64,000 nt of DNA from Flavobacterium sp. N2038. Lineage in GTDB: Bacteria > Bacteroidota > Bacteroidia > Flavobacteriales > Flavobacteriaceae. The notes under the pieces were generated by a model, which was not told where the DNA came from, made no database searches, and saw only the letters and a program-made list of their open reading frames with translations. The translations under genes were made by a program, and so were the position numbers. Below, piece by piece: positions 51,807-60,102 of this stretch. The DNA lies in the NCBI RefSeq assembly GCF_025947185.1, contig NZ_CP110001.1:434001-498000 (forward strand). Direction: 5' to 3'. The stretch's first letter is position 1; the number at the start of each line of letters is the position of its first letter.

Positions 51807-52405
51807 GTAAATTTATGAGTCATTTGGATAATAACCTTTGTGTAAATGCAGAATAAGACATAAACAATGACTTTCCTGAAGCCGGTAAAAGATTCAAAAT
51901 GTTATTGATAATATAGCGACAAAATACGAAGCACTAGAGAATTTGTGATGCTTTTTTGTTTCGCAGATGTGATTTTCTTGAGTCAATTCTGTCTAAATCT
52001 ATAAAATAACGTTGTTATAAATTCATTTTGAAAACTGACCGAACATATATGTTAAAGGGCTTGACAAGTCATTAGTATTAAATAAATATATGTATATATT
52101 TGACGTCGAATTAAACTAATGAAACAGATAGATTTCTACTGGCAAATGTAAAAATACCGACAATCAGTTTATATTTGTTCGAATAATGTTTAATTAAGAA
52201 TATAATTTTTATTTCAGTAATCAGGTATTTTTACTTTATTACTGAAATAACTGTAAAATATTTCCTAACGCATGCACGTTTGATTAAATTAATATATATA
52301 TTTATCATATAATTATAACGGTAATAAAACACAGTTAATCGATTTTATTTGAATATTTTATATTTCATATTTAATGTGTACTTTTGCAACCTTTTAAAAT
52401 AAGTA
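51807..52405. other. AT-rich spacer before the TIGR04255 cassette
   Basis: About 600 bases without a convincing ORF. The part from 52010 to 52400 is strikingly rich in A and T, with runs such as ATATATATT. No tRNA, integrase or clear repeat was seen. 51945-51975 may hold a weak hairpin (aagcac / gtgatgctt). It marks the left edge of a likely acquired segment. Confidence 0.4.
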
Positions 52406-53110
52406 ATGTATCCAACAAAAATTACACCTAACCCTTTGGTTAGTTCAACAATTGAAATAAGATTCAAAACGGAAATAGAACATAGCTCTATTTTCAAATT
52501 ATTTTACGGTAAATTATCAGATGCTTTGCCAGAATTTGAAAGCACTACTTTACCACGAGATATAAGGATTAAAAATCCTGAGTTAAAATTGTATCCAGAT
52601 TATGTTTTTTCAAATGATGATTATTCAGTTTCGTTTAATGAAAATTTCATCAGTTTTGAAAATATAACGGAATATAAATTATGGAAAAATTACAGTACTA
52701 GCTTTAAAGATATTTTATCACTTATTTTAGGATCTAAGGTTATTGATACCATTGATAGAATAGGAATTAGATATCAATCAAAATTTAGTGTAGAGAATTT
52801 CGCTACAATATTAAAGGAAGTACCTTCAATGAAAATTGATGAGTTAGAAGAGAATTTTGTATCGTACACAACGAAAATATTGTCTGAAAATTTTGATTTG
52901 TTAGTGCAATTAAAAAAAGATATTACTGAAAACACATTTAATAGTGAAGAAACGAAAGGACATTTAATCGATATCGACGTGTCAATATCGAACAATGTTG
53001 AGCATGCGGATATAGTTAATTGCATTGAATCTGGTCATTCACTATTAAAAAGAACTTTTTTTGGATTACTAAAAGATGATTTCATTAAGACGTTAAATCC
53101 GGAATATTGA
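52406..53110 (+). CDS. TIGR04255 family protein
   Basis: 234 residues. The opening NPLVSSTIEIRF and the end LLKRTFFGLLKDDFIKTLNPEY match the TIGR04255 layout (PLVExIFEIRF at the start, a helix with F-x-L and N-P at the end). In between is DRIGIRYQSKF, as usual. The family's function is unknown; its members often lie in variable genome regions beside one or two hypothetical genes. First of three co-directional genes; the next starts 4 bases after its stop. Confidence 0.8.
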   Translation: MYPTKITPNPLVSSTIEIRFKTEIEHSSIFKLFYGKLSDALPEFESTTLPRDIRIKNPELKLYPDYVFSNDDYSVSFNENFISFENITEYKLWKNYSTSFKDILSLILGSKVIDTIDRIGIRYQSKFSVENFATILKEVPSMKIDELEENFVSYTTKILSENFDLLVQLKKDITENTFNSEETKGHLIDIDVSISNNVEHADIVNCIESGHSLLKRTFFGLLKDDFIKTLNPEY

Positions 53111-53114
53111 TATT

Positions 53115-53705
53115 ATGCCATATTTACAAGACATTCCTGCTGAATATAGAACTCTTTCAAGACGTGATCATTTGAAAAGAATTGATCATCTTATGTCCAC
53201 AGAAGGAATAACTAAGATTCTTAATTATTCTAATTTTAGTGGAGAAAATGAATCTATAGAGCATACAAACTCATTTAAACAAGACAATCATTTTAGTTTT
53301 TTTCATAAGGGAAATATATTTGTTATTTTTGGGAAAAATTCTGAGAAAAAAATATATTTTGAAAATATTAAGAAAATTGATGTTAAAATTCAAGAAGAAA
53401 TTCAATTATCAAGTATTAATAAAGAAATTTTTGCTGATTCACTAAGTAAATTACAAAATGACCTTGCTCACTTAAGTTTTAATGATATTGCTGTAGAATT
53501 CGTAGATAATGAATCTATCCATTTTGCATTAAATTTTGATGGCGAAAAATTATTGATGATTGATAAATTTATCAATCCTGCATTGCATGGGTTGAACGAA
53601 AATCAAATTTTTTATTCCTTTTTTATTAACAGAAACCTTATATCTAGTAATGTCGTGGAAATTTCAGACTTTGTTAAAAAATTTCAATCTTACATTACAC
53701 TGTAA
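53115..53705 (+). CDS. Unrecognised protein, second gene of the TIGR04255 cassette
   Basis: 196 residues, no signal peptide or membrane segment. The N-terminal part (YLQDIPAEYRTLSRRDHLKRIDHLM) is helical and charged; the middle and end alternate strands and helices (FFHKGNIFVIFGKNSEKKIYFENIKKIDV). I do not recognise a family. Its start 4 bases after the TIGR04255 stop suggests a shared mRNA and function. Confidence 0.7.
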   Translation: MPYLQDIPAEYRTLSRRDHLKRIDHLMSTEGITKILNYSNFSGENESIEHTNSFKQDNHFSFFHKGNIFVIFGKNSEKKIYFENIKKIDVKIQEEIQLSSINKEIFADSLSKLQNDLAHLSFNDIAVEFVDNESIHFALNFDGEKLLMIDKFINPALHGLNENQIFYSFFINRNLISSNVVEISDFVKKFQSYITL

Positions 53706-54456
53706 ATTTTTGAAAATAATAGGAAAAATTGATTACCCAGAATCAATTCTTCCAAAAGAGAATTTCTCTAATGAGATAGATTTTGATTTGTTATTAGCAT
53801 CTAATAAGAATATATATTTATTACGCAGATCGGATAAATCTTTAGAACAAACTTTTCAATTATTTGGAGGAAGTTATTTGTTACGACTTGATGCTATTTC
53901 AAATGAGAGATTACCCAAATTATCACTTAATTTACTTGGAGCGTTTTTTAAAAAAGAACATTTAAAATACATTGTAGCTCATAATAAACCAGGAGGTAGT
54001 AAATGGCGAGATAATAAAAGAATTTCATTCAAAAACTTTTTCAAAGACTATAAAGTTGCTGAAGTGGGTTGCGAGATATATTTGCATGCAAATAATATTG
54101 ATGGTAAAACTTTTCCTTTTCCTTTTCCATATAGCAAAGATAATGCTAGAGTAGTTCGTGAATTTGAAAAAGCTGTGGGAGGTGGAGTTTTGGAACCAGT
54201 GAAAGATCCTAACGATCCTGCAAAATTATATTATATGGTTTCTGGTACAATAAAACTAATTCACGACCCCTTGGTTTTAAATTATTGGCATGTAGAAATG
54301 ATTAGTAAGAACTTTAATGAGAAAGAAGTTAAATCTGCTTCACCAGTTTGGACTCAACCGTTTTTTAAGAGTATTATGAGACATGTTATCCGAGTTAATG
54401 CATATCATAATGTTGATGAAACAGGGGTTATAAATCAAAATGTTTTTTTAAATTAA
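53650..54456 (+). CDS. Unrecognised protein, third gene of the TIGR04255 cassette
   Basis: 268 residues from the ATG at 53650, which overlaps the previous gene by 56 bases in another frame. A TTG at 53710, 4 bases after the previous stop, could be the real start and would give 248 residues; the first 20 codons of the long form look like a shadow of the upstream gene. No family recognised. Features: a repeated FPFPFPY segment and KAVGGGVLEPVKDPNDPAKLYYMV, then a conserved-looking WTQPFFKSIMRHVIRVNAYHN. No membrane segment. A strong terminator follows. Confidence 0.65.
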   Translation: MSWKFQTLLKNFNLTLHCKFLKIIGKIDYPESILPKENFSNEIDFDLLLASNKNIYLLRRSDKSLEQTFQLFGGSYLLRLDAISNERLPKLSLNLLGAFFKKEHLKYIVAHNKPGGSKWRDNKRISFKNFFKDYKVAEVGCEIYLHANNIDGKTFPFPFPYSKDNARVVREFEKAVGGGVLEPVKDPNDPAKLYYMVSGTIKLIHDPLVLNYWHVEMISKNFNEKEVKSASPVWTQPFFKSIMRHVIRVNAYHNVDETGVINQNVFLN

Positions 54457-54486
54457 TGAAGCTTTAGATGACTCTAAATAATTATA

Positions 54487-54519
54487 AAAAAACCGCCTTA
54501 TTTCAGGCGGTTTTTTTAT
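54487..54519 (+). terminator. Terminator of the TIGR04255 cassette
   Basis: aaaaaaccgcc and ggcggtttttt pair around an 8-base loop and end in T7. Confidence 0.9.
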
Positions 54520-54723
54520 AATTAAGATCAACATAATTGACGACTTTGTGTTTTCCAATAACTAACTATAATATTTATCTTTTTTGTTTTTATTGAAAAT
54601 TTCATGAATGAGTTTAAGAAAGAACTTGCAATATTTGTTTAAATTTATAGTTTTATGTATTGCTAAATAAATATTTTGCTTACAGTTTAAGGGGTTTTAG
54701 ATTATATATTTTCAAAAAGAATC

Positions 54724-55113
54724 CTACTTCCCTTTCATCAATTTCTCCAAATACTCAACCTTATCTTTCTCTGCCTGAACCAAACGCTCATAAAGTTCTA
54801 CAACTTTATCAAGAGGATTGAAATTACAGTGGTATGCATTTCCATTAATAACACTTCCGTCATTTAATGTATTTCCAATAATATTTAAAACCGCTTCTTC
54901 AGAGAAATTTTTAATTCCTTCAACAGTCACGCCCAATATTTCGGCAATTGCCTGAAGTTTTTCATCATCAATTGTTTCGCTGTTTTCAATAGCAGAAACC
55001 GTTTGCTGGCTCGTGCCTAAAGCCTGCGCCAATGCTTCCTGCTTCATATCACGAAGTTCACGAATACGGCTTATTTTTCGCCCTATATGATTTGGTTTTG
55101 TTAGTGTGCTCAT
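54724..55113 (-). CDS. XRE-family helix-turn-helix regulator
   Basis: 129 residues. The HTH lies at about 10-65 (IGRKISRIRELRDMKQEALAQALGTSQQTVSAIENSETI). The C-terminal half holds a segment GSVINGNAYHCNFNPLDKVVELYERLVQAEKDKVEYLEKLM, ending in a short coiled coil that probably makes a dimer. This two-part form is widespread in Bacteroidota. Targets unknown. It may be a core gene and not part of the preceding cassette, as a terminator and 200 bases lie between. Confidence 0.9.
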   Translation of the reverse strand: MSTLTKPNHIGRKISRIRELRDMKQEALAQALGTSQQTVSAIENSETIDDEKLQAIAEILGVTVEGIKNFSEEAVLNIIGNTLNDGSVINGNAYHCNFNPLDKVVELYERLVQAEKDKVEYLEKLMKGK

Positions 55114-55388
55114 AATTCAAAGATATTTAAAAATTCGTGAAAAATTATTGGTCTCGTAAAATACCATTGCACAATTGTACAATACATTTTCTGTTTTTTG
55201 GGGACAACACAAAAATACAATTTTTCGCACGGTAAATAATCGATAGAAAAACAATTTACAGTTGCCCAAAAAGCAAATTGTACTCTTTGTCGTCTTTATG
55301 CGCAATTCATAGTAAAAACAGAGCTAACAGCAACAAAATCAATACCTTTATACAACATTAAATCACAAACCCACTTAATCAAATTCTA

Positions 55389-56081
55389 ATGAAAACTTAT
55401 GCAACACTTTTACTAGCGATTGTATTTGTTTTTCCTTTCACCTGTTTTTCTCAAAAACCAACAAACGCAACTAAAAGCCCAGAAAATGGAAAAACAAAAC
55501 TAACACCGGACAACAAGAACGACGAAGAACTTGTTATAGCAGCATACTATGTTGAGGAAACGATCAATATGACCTTCGGGAGAAGAATAACCAAATACGA
55601 AGTCTCAAAACTCGATATGGTTAATACATATGATCTTGGTCCTAACAATACCAGAACAGTAACTCCAATTTACAGAAAACCAAAAGCAAAACCAACAGAA
55701 GTTCCTTTAATGGCCAAAATAGGTGTCGATGTGCCCAACGAAACTGTTAAGCCCGTTAAGGTAGAAGTAGCACATGTAAAAGAGGCTCCAAAATACATTG
55801 ACATAGACATATCTCGCACGTACGAGAAAGTTTTAGACAAAGGGTACAAATCTGCCGATATGCTTAAAAAAGTGGCTGATAAATCGTATTTTGATGGTAA
55901 TATGGATGAAGCCGCAAAATACTACGGAGAACTCTTAACTATGTCTCCTAATTTAGAATCTATATATTACTATCGTTATGCCGAATCATTGAAAGCCACT
56001 AATCAAATAGATAAAGCCAATGAAATGATGGTATTGTTCGAAAGTAAAAATCTAACCAGCAAAGTAGCTGCTAAAAAGTAA
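55389..56081 (+). CDS. Secreted TPR-like protein
   Basis: 230 residues with a signal peptide (to about residue 21, FTCFSQ). The mature part has a low-complexity stretch, then a C-terminal 80 residues (ADMLKKVADKSYFDGNMDEAAKYYGELLTMSPNLESIYYYRYAESLKATNQIDKANEMM) that read as two tetratricopeptide repeats. The last part resembles the N-terminus of the large OmpA-like proteins found with gliding/type IX secretion components, but here the OmpA domain is missing. Function unknown. Confidence 0.8.
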   Translation: MKTYATLLLAIVFVFPFTCFSQKPTNATKSPENGKTKLTPDNKNDEELVIAAYYVEETINMTFGRRITKYEVSKLDMVNTYDLGPNNTRTVTPIYRKPKAKPTEVPLMAKIGVDVPNETVKPVKVEVAHVKEAPKYIDIDISRTYEKVLDKGYKSADMLKKVADKSYFDGNMDEAAKYYGELLTMSPNLESIYYYRYAESLKATNQIDKANEMMVLFESKNLTSKVAAKK

Positions 56082-56109
56082 TAAAGAGTTAAACTTTACA
56101 TTTTATGCA

Positions 56110-56144
56110 AAAAAAAGACTATCGTAATGATAGTCTTTTTTTTT
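56110..56144 (+). terminator. Intrinsic terminator of the 55389 gene
   Basis: agactatc and gatagtct around GTAAT, between A6 and T8. It can work in both directions. Confidence 0.9.
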
Positions 56145-56205
56145 AAGCTCCTTCCCTTTCCCGAGAACCAACCCCGAAAGCCTTCGGGGCTCTGATTAAC
56201 AATCA
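56145..56205 (-). repeat. tRNA-Asn-derived fragment at the 3' end of the GIY-YIG gene
   Basis: Minus strand: TGTTAATCAGAG (3' side of the anticodon arm), ccccgaaggctttcgggg (palindrome in place of the T-arm), TTGGTTCTCGGG, and GGAAGGAGC (like the acceptor 3' end). It has the same structure as the units at 56681-57017. Confidence 0.7.
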
Positions 56206-56492
56206 GTATTATATTTTTCCAGAAGTTTATTTGATATTTCTGGATATTGAACCAAATTTTCAATATAAATTTTGCTCTTCATATTTTTGATATGTCTTTC
56301 TATAGAAAGTGCCTGAGTTTTATTTGTACAACTTAAGCTAAAGAACAATACCCAGTCATTTGCATTTGCAGTAAATTTATTTGGAGGTGAATTTCTATGA
56401 AACTCCAATCTCACATCAAAATTAGATGTGTAACCAATATAATATCGATTAAGCTTTTGAGAATGTAAAATATATACAATGTGATTAATCAT
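56196..56492 (-). CDS. GIY-YIG domain nuclease-like protein
   Basis: 98 residues. The GIY-YIG core is HIVYILHSQKLNRYYIGYTSN with V-Y-I-L and Y-I-G motifs, a catalytic R in FDVRLEFH (with H nearby), and a late E-R in LSIERHIKNMK. This is the small UvrC/homing-endonuclease-like class common in Bacteroidota. Its last codons (Thr-Asp-Cys-stop) are encoded by the anticodon-arm sequence of a tRNA-Asn fragment. It stands within a decayed tRNA-Asn array. Confidence 0.88.
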   Translation of the reverse strand: MINHIVYILHSQKLNRYYIGYTSNFDVRLEFHRNSPPNKFTANANDWVLFFSLSCTNKTQALSIERHIKNMKSKIYIENLVQYPEISNKLLEKYNTDC

Positions 56493-56539
56493 TGTGCTTC
56501 AAAAATATCATTTAAAATTTATACGTATTATTTAATTAG

Positions 56540-56635
56540 CTCTCTCTTTCCCGATAGCTATCGGGAGAACCAACCCCGAAAGCTTTCGGGGCTCTGATTA
56601 ACAGTCAGATGCTCTAACCAACTGAGCTAAGGAGG
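56540..56635 (-). pseudogene. Pseudo tRNA-Asn with T-arm replaced by palindromes
   Basis: From 56635 leftwards the acceptor 5' strand, D-arm and anticodon arm (GTT) are identical to the intact tRNAs at 57025 and 57137. After CAGAG the sequence becomes ccccgaaagctttcgggg, TTGGTTC, tcccgatagctatcggga and AAGAGAGAGC. The T-arm is lost and the acceptor cannot pair properly, so it should not give a working tRNA. Confidence 0.8.
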
Positions 56636-56680
56636 AATCACCTTAAAGGTAAATATGTTTGCTAAAAAAAGTTGCTCCCC

Positions 56681-57017
56681 CTTTTTCCCGACAGCCATCG
56701 GGAGAACCAACCCCGAAAGCCTTCGGGACTCTGATTAACAGTTATTACTTCCCCAAAAAAAATACCACTTACTAATTGTAAGTGGTATTTATTAAGCTCC
56801 TTCCCTTTCCCGAGAACCAACCCCGAAAGCTTTCGGGGCTCTGATTAACAGTTATTACCTCAAAAAAAAATACCACTTACTAATTGTAAGTGGTATTTAT
56901 TAAGCTCCTTCCCTTTCCCGAGAACTATCAGGAGAACCAACCCCGAAAGCTTTCGGGGCTCTGATTAACAGTTATTACCTCAAAAAAAAATACCACTTAC
57001 TAATTGTAAGTGGTATT
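56681..57017 (-). repeat. Three tandem tRNA-Asn-derived units with hairpin terminators
   Basis: Three units, at spacings of about 108 and 120 bases. Each has an AATACCACTTA / TAAGTGGTATT terminator hairpin (56761-56789, 56869-56897, 56989-57017). This is followed, on the minus strand, by AACTGTTAATCAGAG from the anticodon arm, a ccccgaaagctttcgggg-type palindrome, and a GGAGC end. None has the 5' half of the tRNA. Confidence 0.75.
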
Positions 57018-57024
57018 TATTAAG

Positions 57025-57098
57025 CTCCCCCTCTTGGGCTCGAACCAAGGACCCTCTGATTAACAGTCAGATGCTCTAACCAACTGAGCTAAGGAGGA
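57025..57098 (-). tRNA. tRNA-Asn (GTT)
   Basis: 74 nt. The acceptor strands TCCTCCT and AGGGGGA pair, the D-arm GCTC..GAGC, the anticodon arm TCTGA-CTGTTAA-TCAGA with GTT, and the T-arm CTTGG-TTCGAGC-CCAAG are all intact. The discriminator is G. CCA is not encoded. Confidence 0.96.
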
Positions 57099-57136
57099 AT
57101 CACCTTAAAGGTAAATATGTTTGCTAAAAAAAGTTG

Positions 57137-57210
57137 CTCCCCCTCTTGGGCTCGAACCAAGGACCCTCTGATTAACAGTCAGATGCTCTAACCAACTGAG
57201 CTAAGGAGGA
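57137..57210 (-). tRNA. tRNA-Asn (GTT)
   Basis: Identical in sequence to the tRNA at 57025-57098, 38 bases upstream of it. The 38-base spacer also recurs beside the pseudo-tRNA at 56636-56680, showing that the array grew by tandem duplication. Confidence 0.96.
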
Positions 57211-57296
57211 AGTTGTTGCTCTTTTTAGCGAGTGCAAATATAAAACTATTTTTAGTTTCTCAAAAACATTTTCACTCTTTTTATTGATTTTTTTTT

Positions 57297-58637
57297 CTAC
57301 TTCATAATTGCCTTATAAATGTCGTTACCGTTTGCAAACAAAAGCAACGCTATAAGTAATACAAACCCAACCATTTGGGCGTTTTCAAGGAATTTATCAC
57401 TTGGTTTTTTACCACTAATGATTTCATACAATAAAAACATCACATGTCCGCCATCAAGTGCCGGAATTGGCAATAAATTCATTACTCCAAGCATAATTGA
57501 TAATAAAGCAGTGATTGACCAAAACACTTCCCAACTCCATGAACTTGGAAAAATATTGTAAATCGCAGCAAAACCACCTACTTGTTTGTATGCTTTAGTC
57601 TCCGGATTAAAAATCATTTTTAGTTGTTTTCCATAACCCACTAATTGATCTTTCCCTTTTTGAAGTCCAACCGGAATTGACTCTGCAAAACTATATTCTT
57701 TTGTACTTATTTTATAGTAACCTAATTTTTCTAATGACTGCATGTCTAAACCACCTGCAAGAACTCCTAAAGTCCCCTCTGCAGAAACTTTCAACTCAAT
57801 TGGAGTCTCTTTTAAATCACGTAAAACAACAGCCGGAATCGATTTTCCTTTATTAGCGGCTAAAATCACTTTCGCTTCATCAAAATATTTAATTTTTTGT
57901 CCGTTAAGAGAAAGAATCAAATCTTTTGGCTTTAAATTCTGATTTGGAGATTCTTCGGCAACTTTTCCAATTGCAAAAGGTCTGCGGATATCAATAAGAA
58001 CACCTTTTTCAGTTTTAGAAAGCTGATCTACAAAATCAGTTGGCATTTTGATGGTTTGCTGCTGTCCGTTTCTTTCAATCAAAACTTCTTTAGCCATAAT
58101 GACATTCATATTCATCTCCTTATCCATATTTTCTACAGATTTACCATCAATAGAAATGATTTTATCACCTGTTCTAAAACCAGCTTTAATCATAACAGGA
58201 TTATCTATTGCAACCCCATCTTTTAAGTCAGCGTTTGCAATATAAGTATCCCCATAAGCAAAAGCCATTCCTATATATATAATAAAAGCCAGGATAAAGT
58301 TTACCGTAACACCACCAAGCATAATAATTAAACGTTGCCAAGCCGGTTTAGAACGAAATTCCCACGGTTGTGGTGGCAAAGCCATTTGTTCTTTGTCCAT
58401 GCTTTCGTCGATCATTCCCGAAATTTTTACATAACCTCCAAGCGGCAACCATCCGATTCCGTATTCAGTTTCGCCAATTTTCTTTTTTAACAGCGAATAT
58501 TTAACATCAAAAAACAAGTAAAATTTTTCGACTCTGGTTTTAAACAATTTTGCAGGGATAAAATGCCCTAATTCATGAAGAATAATAAGTAAAGATAAAC
58601 TCAATAGAAATTGAGAGAGTTTGATAACTATATCCAT
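57297..58637 (-). CDS. rseP: RIP metalloprotease RseP (site-2 protease)
   Basis: 446 residues. The zinc motif is H21-E-L-G-H25 in the first TM. Two PDZ-like domains lie at about 130-320 (AGFRTGDKIISIDGKSV and KPKDLILSLNGQKI). The third zinc ligand is in LLPIPALDGGH, in the third TM near residue 390. It cuts membrane-embedded regulators such as anti-sigma factors inside the membrane. Stands alone. Confidence 0.96.
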   Translation of the reverse strand: MDIVIKLSQFLLSLSLLIILHELGHFIPAKLFKTRVEKFYLFFDVKYSLLKKKIGETEYGIGWLPLGGYVKISGMIDESMDKEQMALPPQPWEFRSKPAWQRLIIMLGGVTVNFILAFIIYIGMAFAYGDTYIANADLKDGVAIDNPVMIKAGFRTGDKIISIDGKSVENMDKEMNMNVIMAKEVLIERNGQQQTIKMPTDFVDQLSKTEKGVLIDIRRPFAIGKVAEESPNQNLKPKDLILSLNGQKIKYFDEAKVILAANKGKSIPAVVLRDLKETPIELKVSAEGTLGVLAGGLDMQSLEKLGYYKISTKEYSFAESIPVGLQKGKDQLVGYGKQLKMIFNPETKAYKQVGGFAAIYNIFPSSWSWEVFWSITALLSIMLGVMNLLPIPALDGGHVMFLLYEIISGKKPSDKFLENAQMVGFVLLIALLLFANGNDIYKAIMK

Positions 58638-58837
58638 TTTGTATTTTTAGTTCGTATTTAACGCACAAAAGTAACGTTTTCTGATTTAATTTAAGACCGC
58701 AAGATAATACTTAAGGTTTTAAATGTTTGTTAATTAATAAAGATTTAGATTTCTCCTTTTATAAGGATGCCGTAACTTTACTTTTTATAAGGTTACCCTG
58801 TTCCATTGGTAGCACAAAACCATTAAAAGTTACAATT

Positions 58838-59908
58838 ATGGCTTCACAATTATTTTCTCCTATAACTTTAAAAAACATTACTTTAAAAAATAGAATTGCT
58901 ATATCTCCAATGTGCCAGTATTCGGCCGAAGACGGATTTGCAAATGACTGGCATCTGGTTCATTTAGGAAGCCGCGCGAGCGGAGGCGCCGGACTTATTA
59001 TTCAGGAAGCGACGGCAGTTTCTCCAGAAGCCAGAATTTCTCCTGCCGATTTAGGAATCTGGAAAGACGAGCACATTGAAAAATTAAAACAAATCAACAC
59101 CTTTATTGTTTCCCAAAATGCAATTCCTGGAATCCAGTTAGCACATGCCGGACGAAAAGCAAGTGTTTCTTCTCCATGGGAAGGAAATAAAAAATTAGAT
59201 TTTGCTCAAGGCGGATGGCAGACAGTTGCACCAAGTGCAATCGCATATCACGAAAACGAACCTTTTCTTCCGGAAGCCCTGGATAAAAACGGAATTCAAA
59301 AAGTAATTTCAGATTTTAAAACTGCAACAAAAAGAGTAGTTGAAGCCGGATATCAGGTTCTGGAAATTCATGCTGCACACGGCTACCTTTTACATCAGTT
59401 TTTATCGCCACTTACAAATATCAGAACAGATGAATATGGAGGAAGTTTTGAAAACAGAATTCGTCTCACAGTAGAAATCGTAGAAGCTGTTCAAACAGAA
59501 TGGCCTTCAAGTTTGCCTTTAATCGTAAGGATTTCGGCGACAGACTGGGCAGAAGGAGGATGGAATTCTGACGAATCTGTTCAGCTTTCAAAAATACTAA
59601 AAGAAAAAGGAGTAGATTTAATCGATGTTTCTTCCGGCGGATTGGTTTCTCATCAAAAGATTTCGCTTGGACCGGGTTATCAGGTCCCTTTTGCAGAAAA
59701 AGTAAAAAAAGAAGCAGACATCTTAACAGGAGCTGTTGGTTTAATTACCAATGCGAAACAAGCTGAAGAAATTCTAAATAAAGGTCAGGCCGATTTGATT
59801 TTGTTTGCAAGAGAATCATTGAGAAACCCAAACTTGCCTTTGGATTTTGCAAAAGAATTAGATCACGATATTCAATGGCCAAAACAATACGAAAGAGCGA
59901 AACTATAA
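58838..59908 (+). CDS. NADH:flavin oxidoreductase, Old Yellow Enzyme (YqjM-like) family
   Basis: 356 residues from the ATG at 58838; the frame is open for 37 codons further upstream but those look non-coding. It uses FMN to reduce activated C=C bonds. Motifs: RIAISPMCQYSAEDGFANDWH (the YqjM-type flavin-contact cysteine), IQEATAVSPEARISP, QLAHAGRKAS, and EIHAAHGYLLHQFLSP with the substrate-binding H-x-x-H pair. Physiological substrate unknown; likely response to quinones or enals. Confidence 0.93.
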   Translation: MASQLFSPITLKNITLKNRIAISPMCQYSAEDGFANDWHLVHLGSRASGGAGLIIQEATAVSPEARISPADLGIWKDEHIEKLKQINTFIVSQNAIPGIQLAHAGRKASVSSPWEGNKKLDFAQGGWQTVAPSAIAYHENEPFLPEALDKNGIQKVISDFKTATKRVVEAGYQVLEIHAAHGYLLHQFLSPLTNIRTDEYGGSFENRIRLTVEIVEAVQTEWPSSLPLIVRISATDWAEGGWNSDESVQLSKILKEKGVDLIDVSSGGLVSHQKISLGPGYQVPFAEKVKKEADILTGAVGLITNAKQAEEILNKGQADLILFARESLRNPNLPLDFAKELDHDIQWPKQYERAKL

Positions 59909-59912
59909 TTTG

Positions 59913-60087
59913 TTTGGCCACAGATTAAAGGGATTTTTTTTAGTTTTTTTGCCACGAATTTATACAAATCACCACGTTCAAAAACTTAAAATAATTCGTG
60001 TAAATTAGTGAAATTGATTCGCCTGTTCCCTTCGGTCGAGTCGTGGCAAAAAGAAATCCTTTTTAATCACATTAATCTGTGGCCAAA
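59913..60087. repeat. Inverted repeat, GGCCACAGATTAA family
   Basis: tttggccacagattaa (59913-59928) and ttaatctgtggccaaa (60072-60087) are exact reverse complements. Inner arms TGCCACGAATT... and ...GTGGCA extend the stem. One side includes the GTG codon that opens the next frame, so that start is not real. Confidence 0.85.
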
Positions 60088-60102
60088 AAAAACCAAAAAA
60101 AC

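Noticed and set aside
51867..51910. Remnant of a coding gene after the C1 peptidase (NDFPEAGKRFK-like reading)
   Set aside because: Only about 17 codons are open in that frame, with no start codon and no recognisable family.
56681..57017. CRISPR array
   Set aside because: The regularly spaced repeats are tRNA-Asn pieces and terminator hairpins; the parts between them are also repeated, so there are no unique spacers and no cas genes nearby.
58727..58837. 37-residue N-terminal extension of the Old Yellow Enzyme homologue
   Set aside because: The extension has no family similarity, and the conserved start (SQLFSPITLKNITLKNRI) follows the ATG at 58838.
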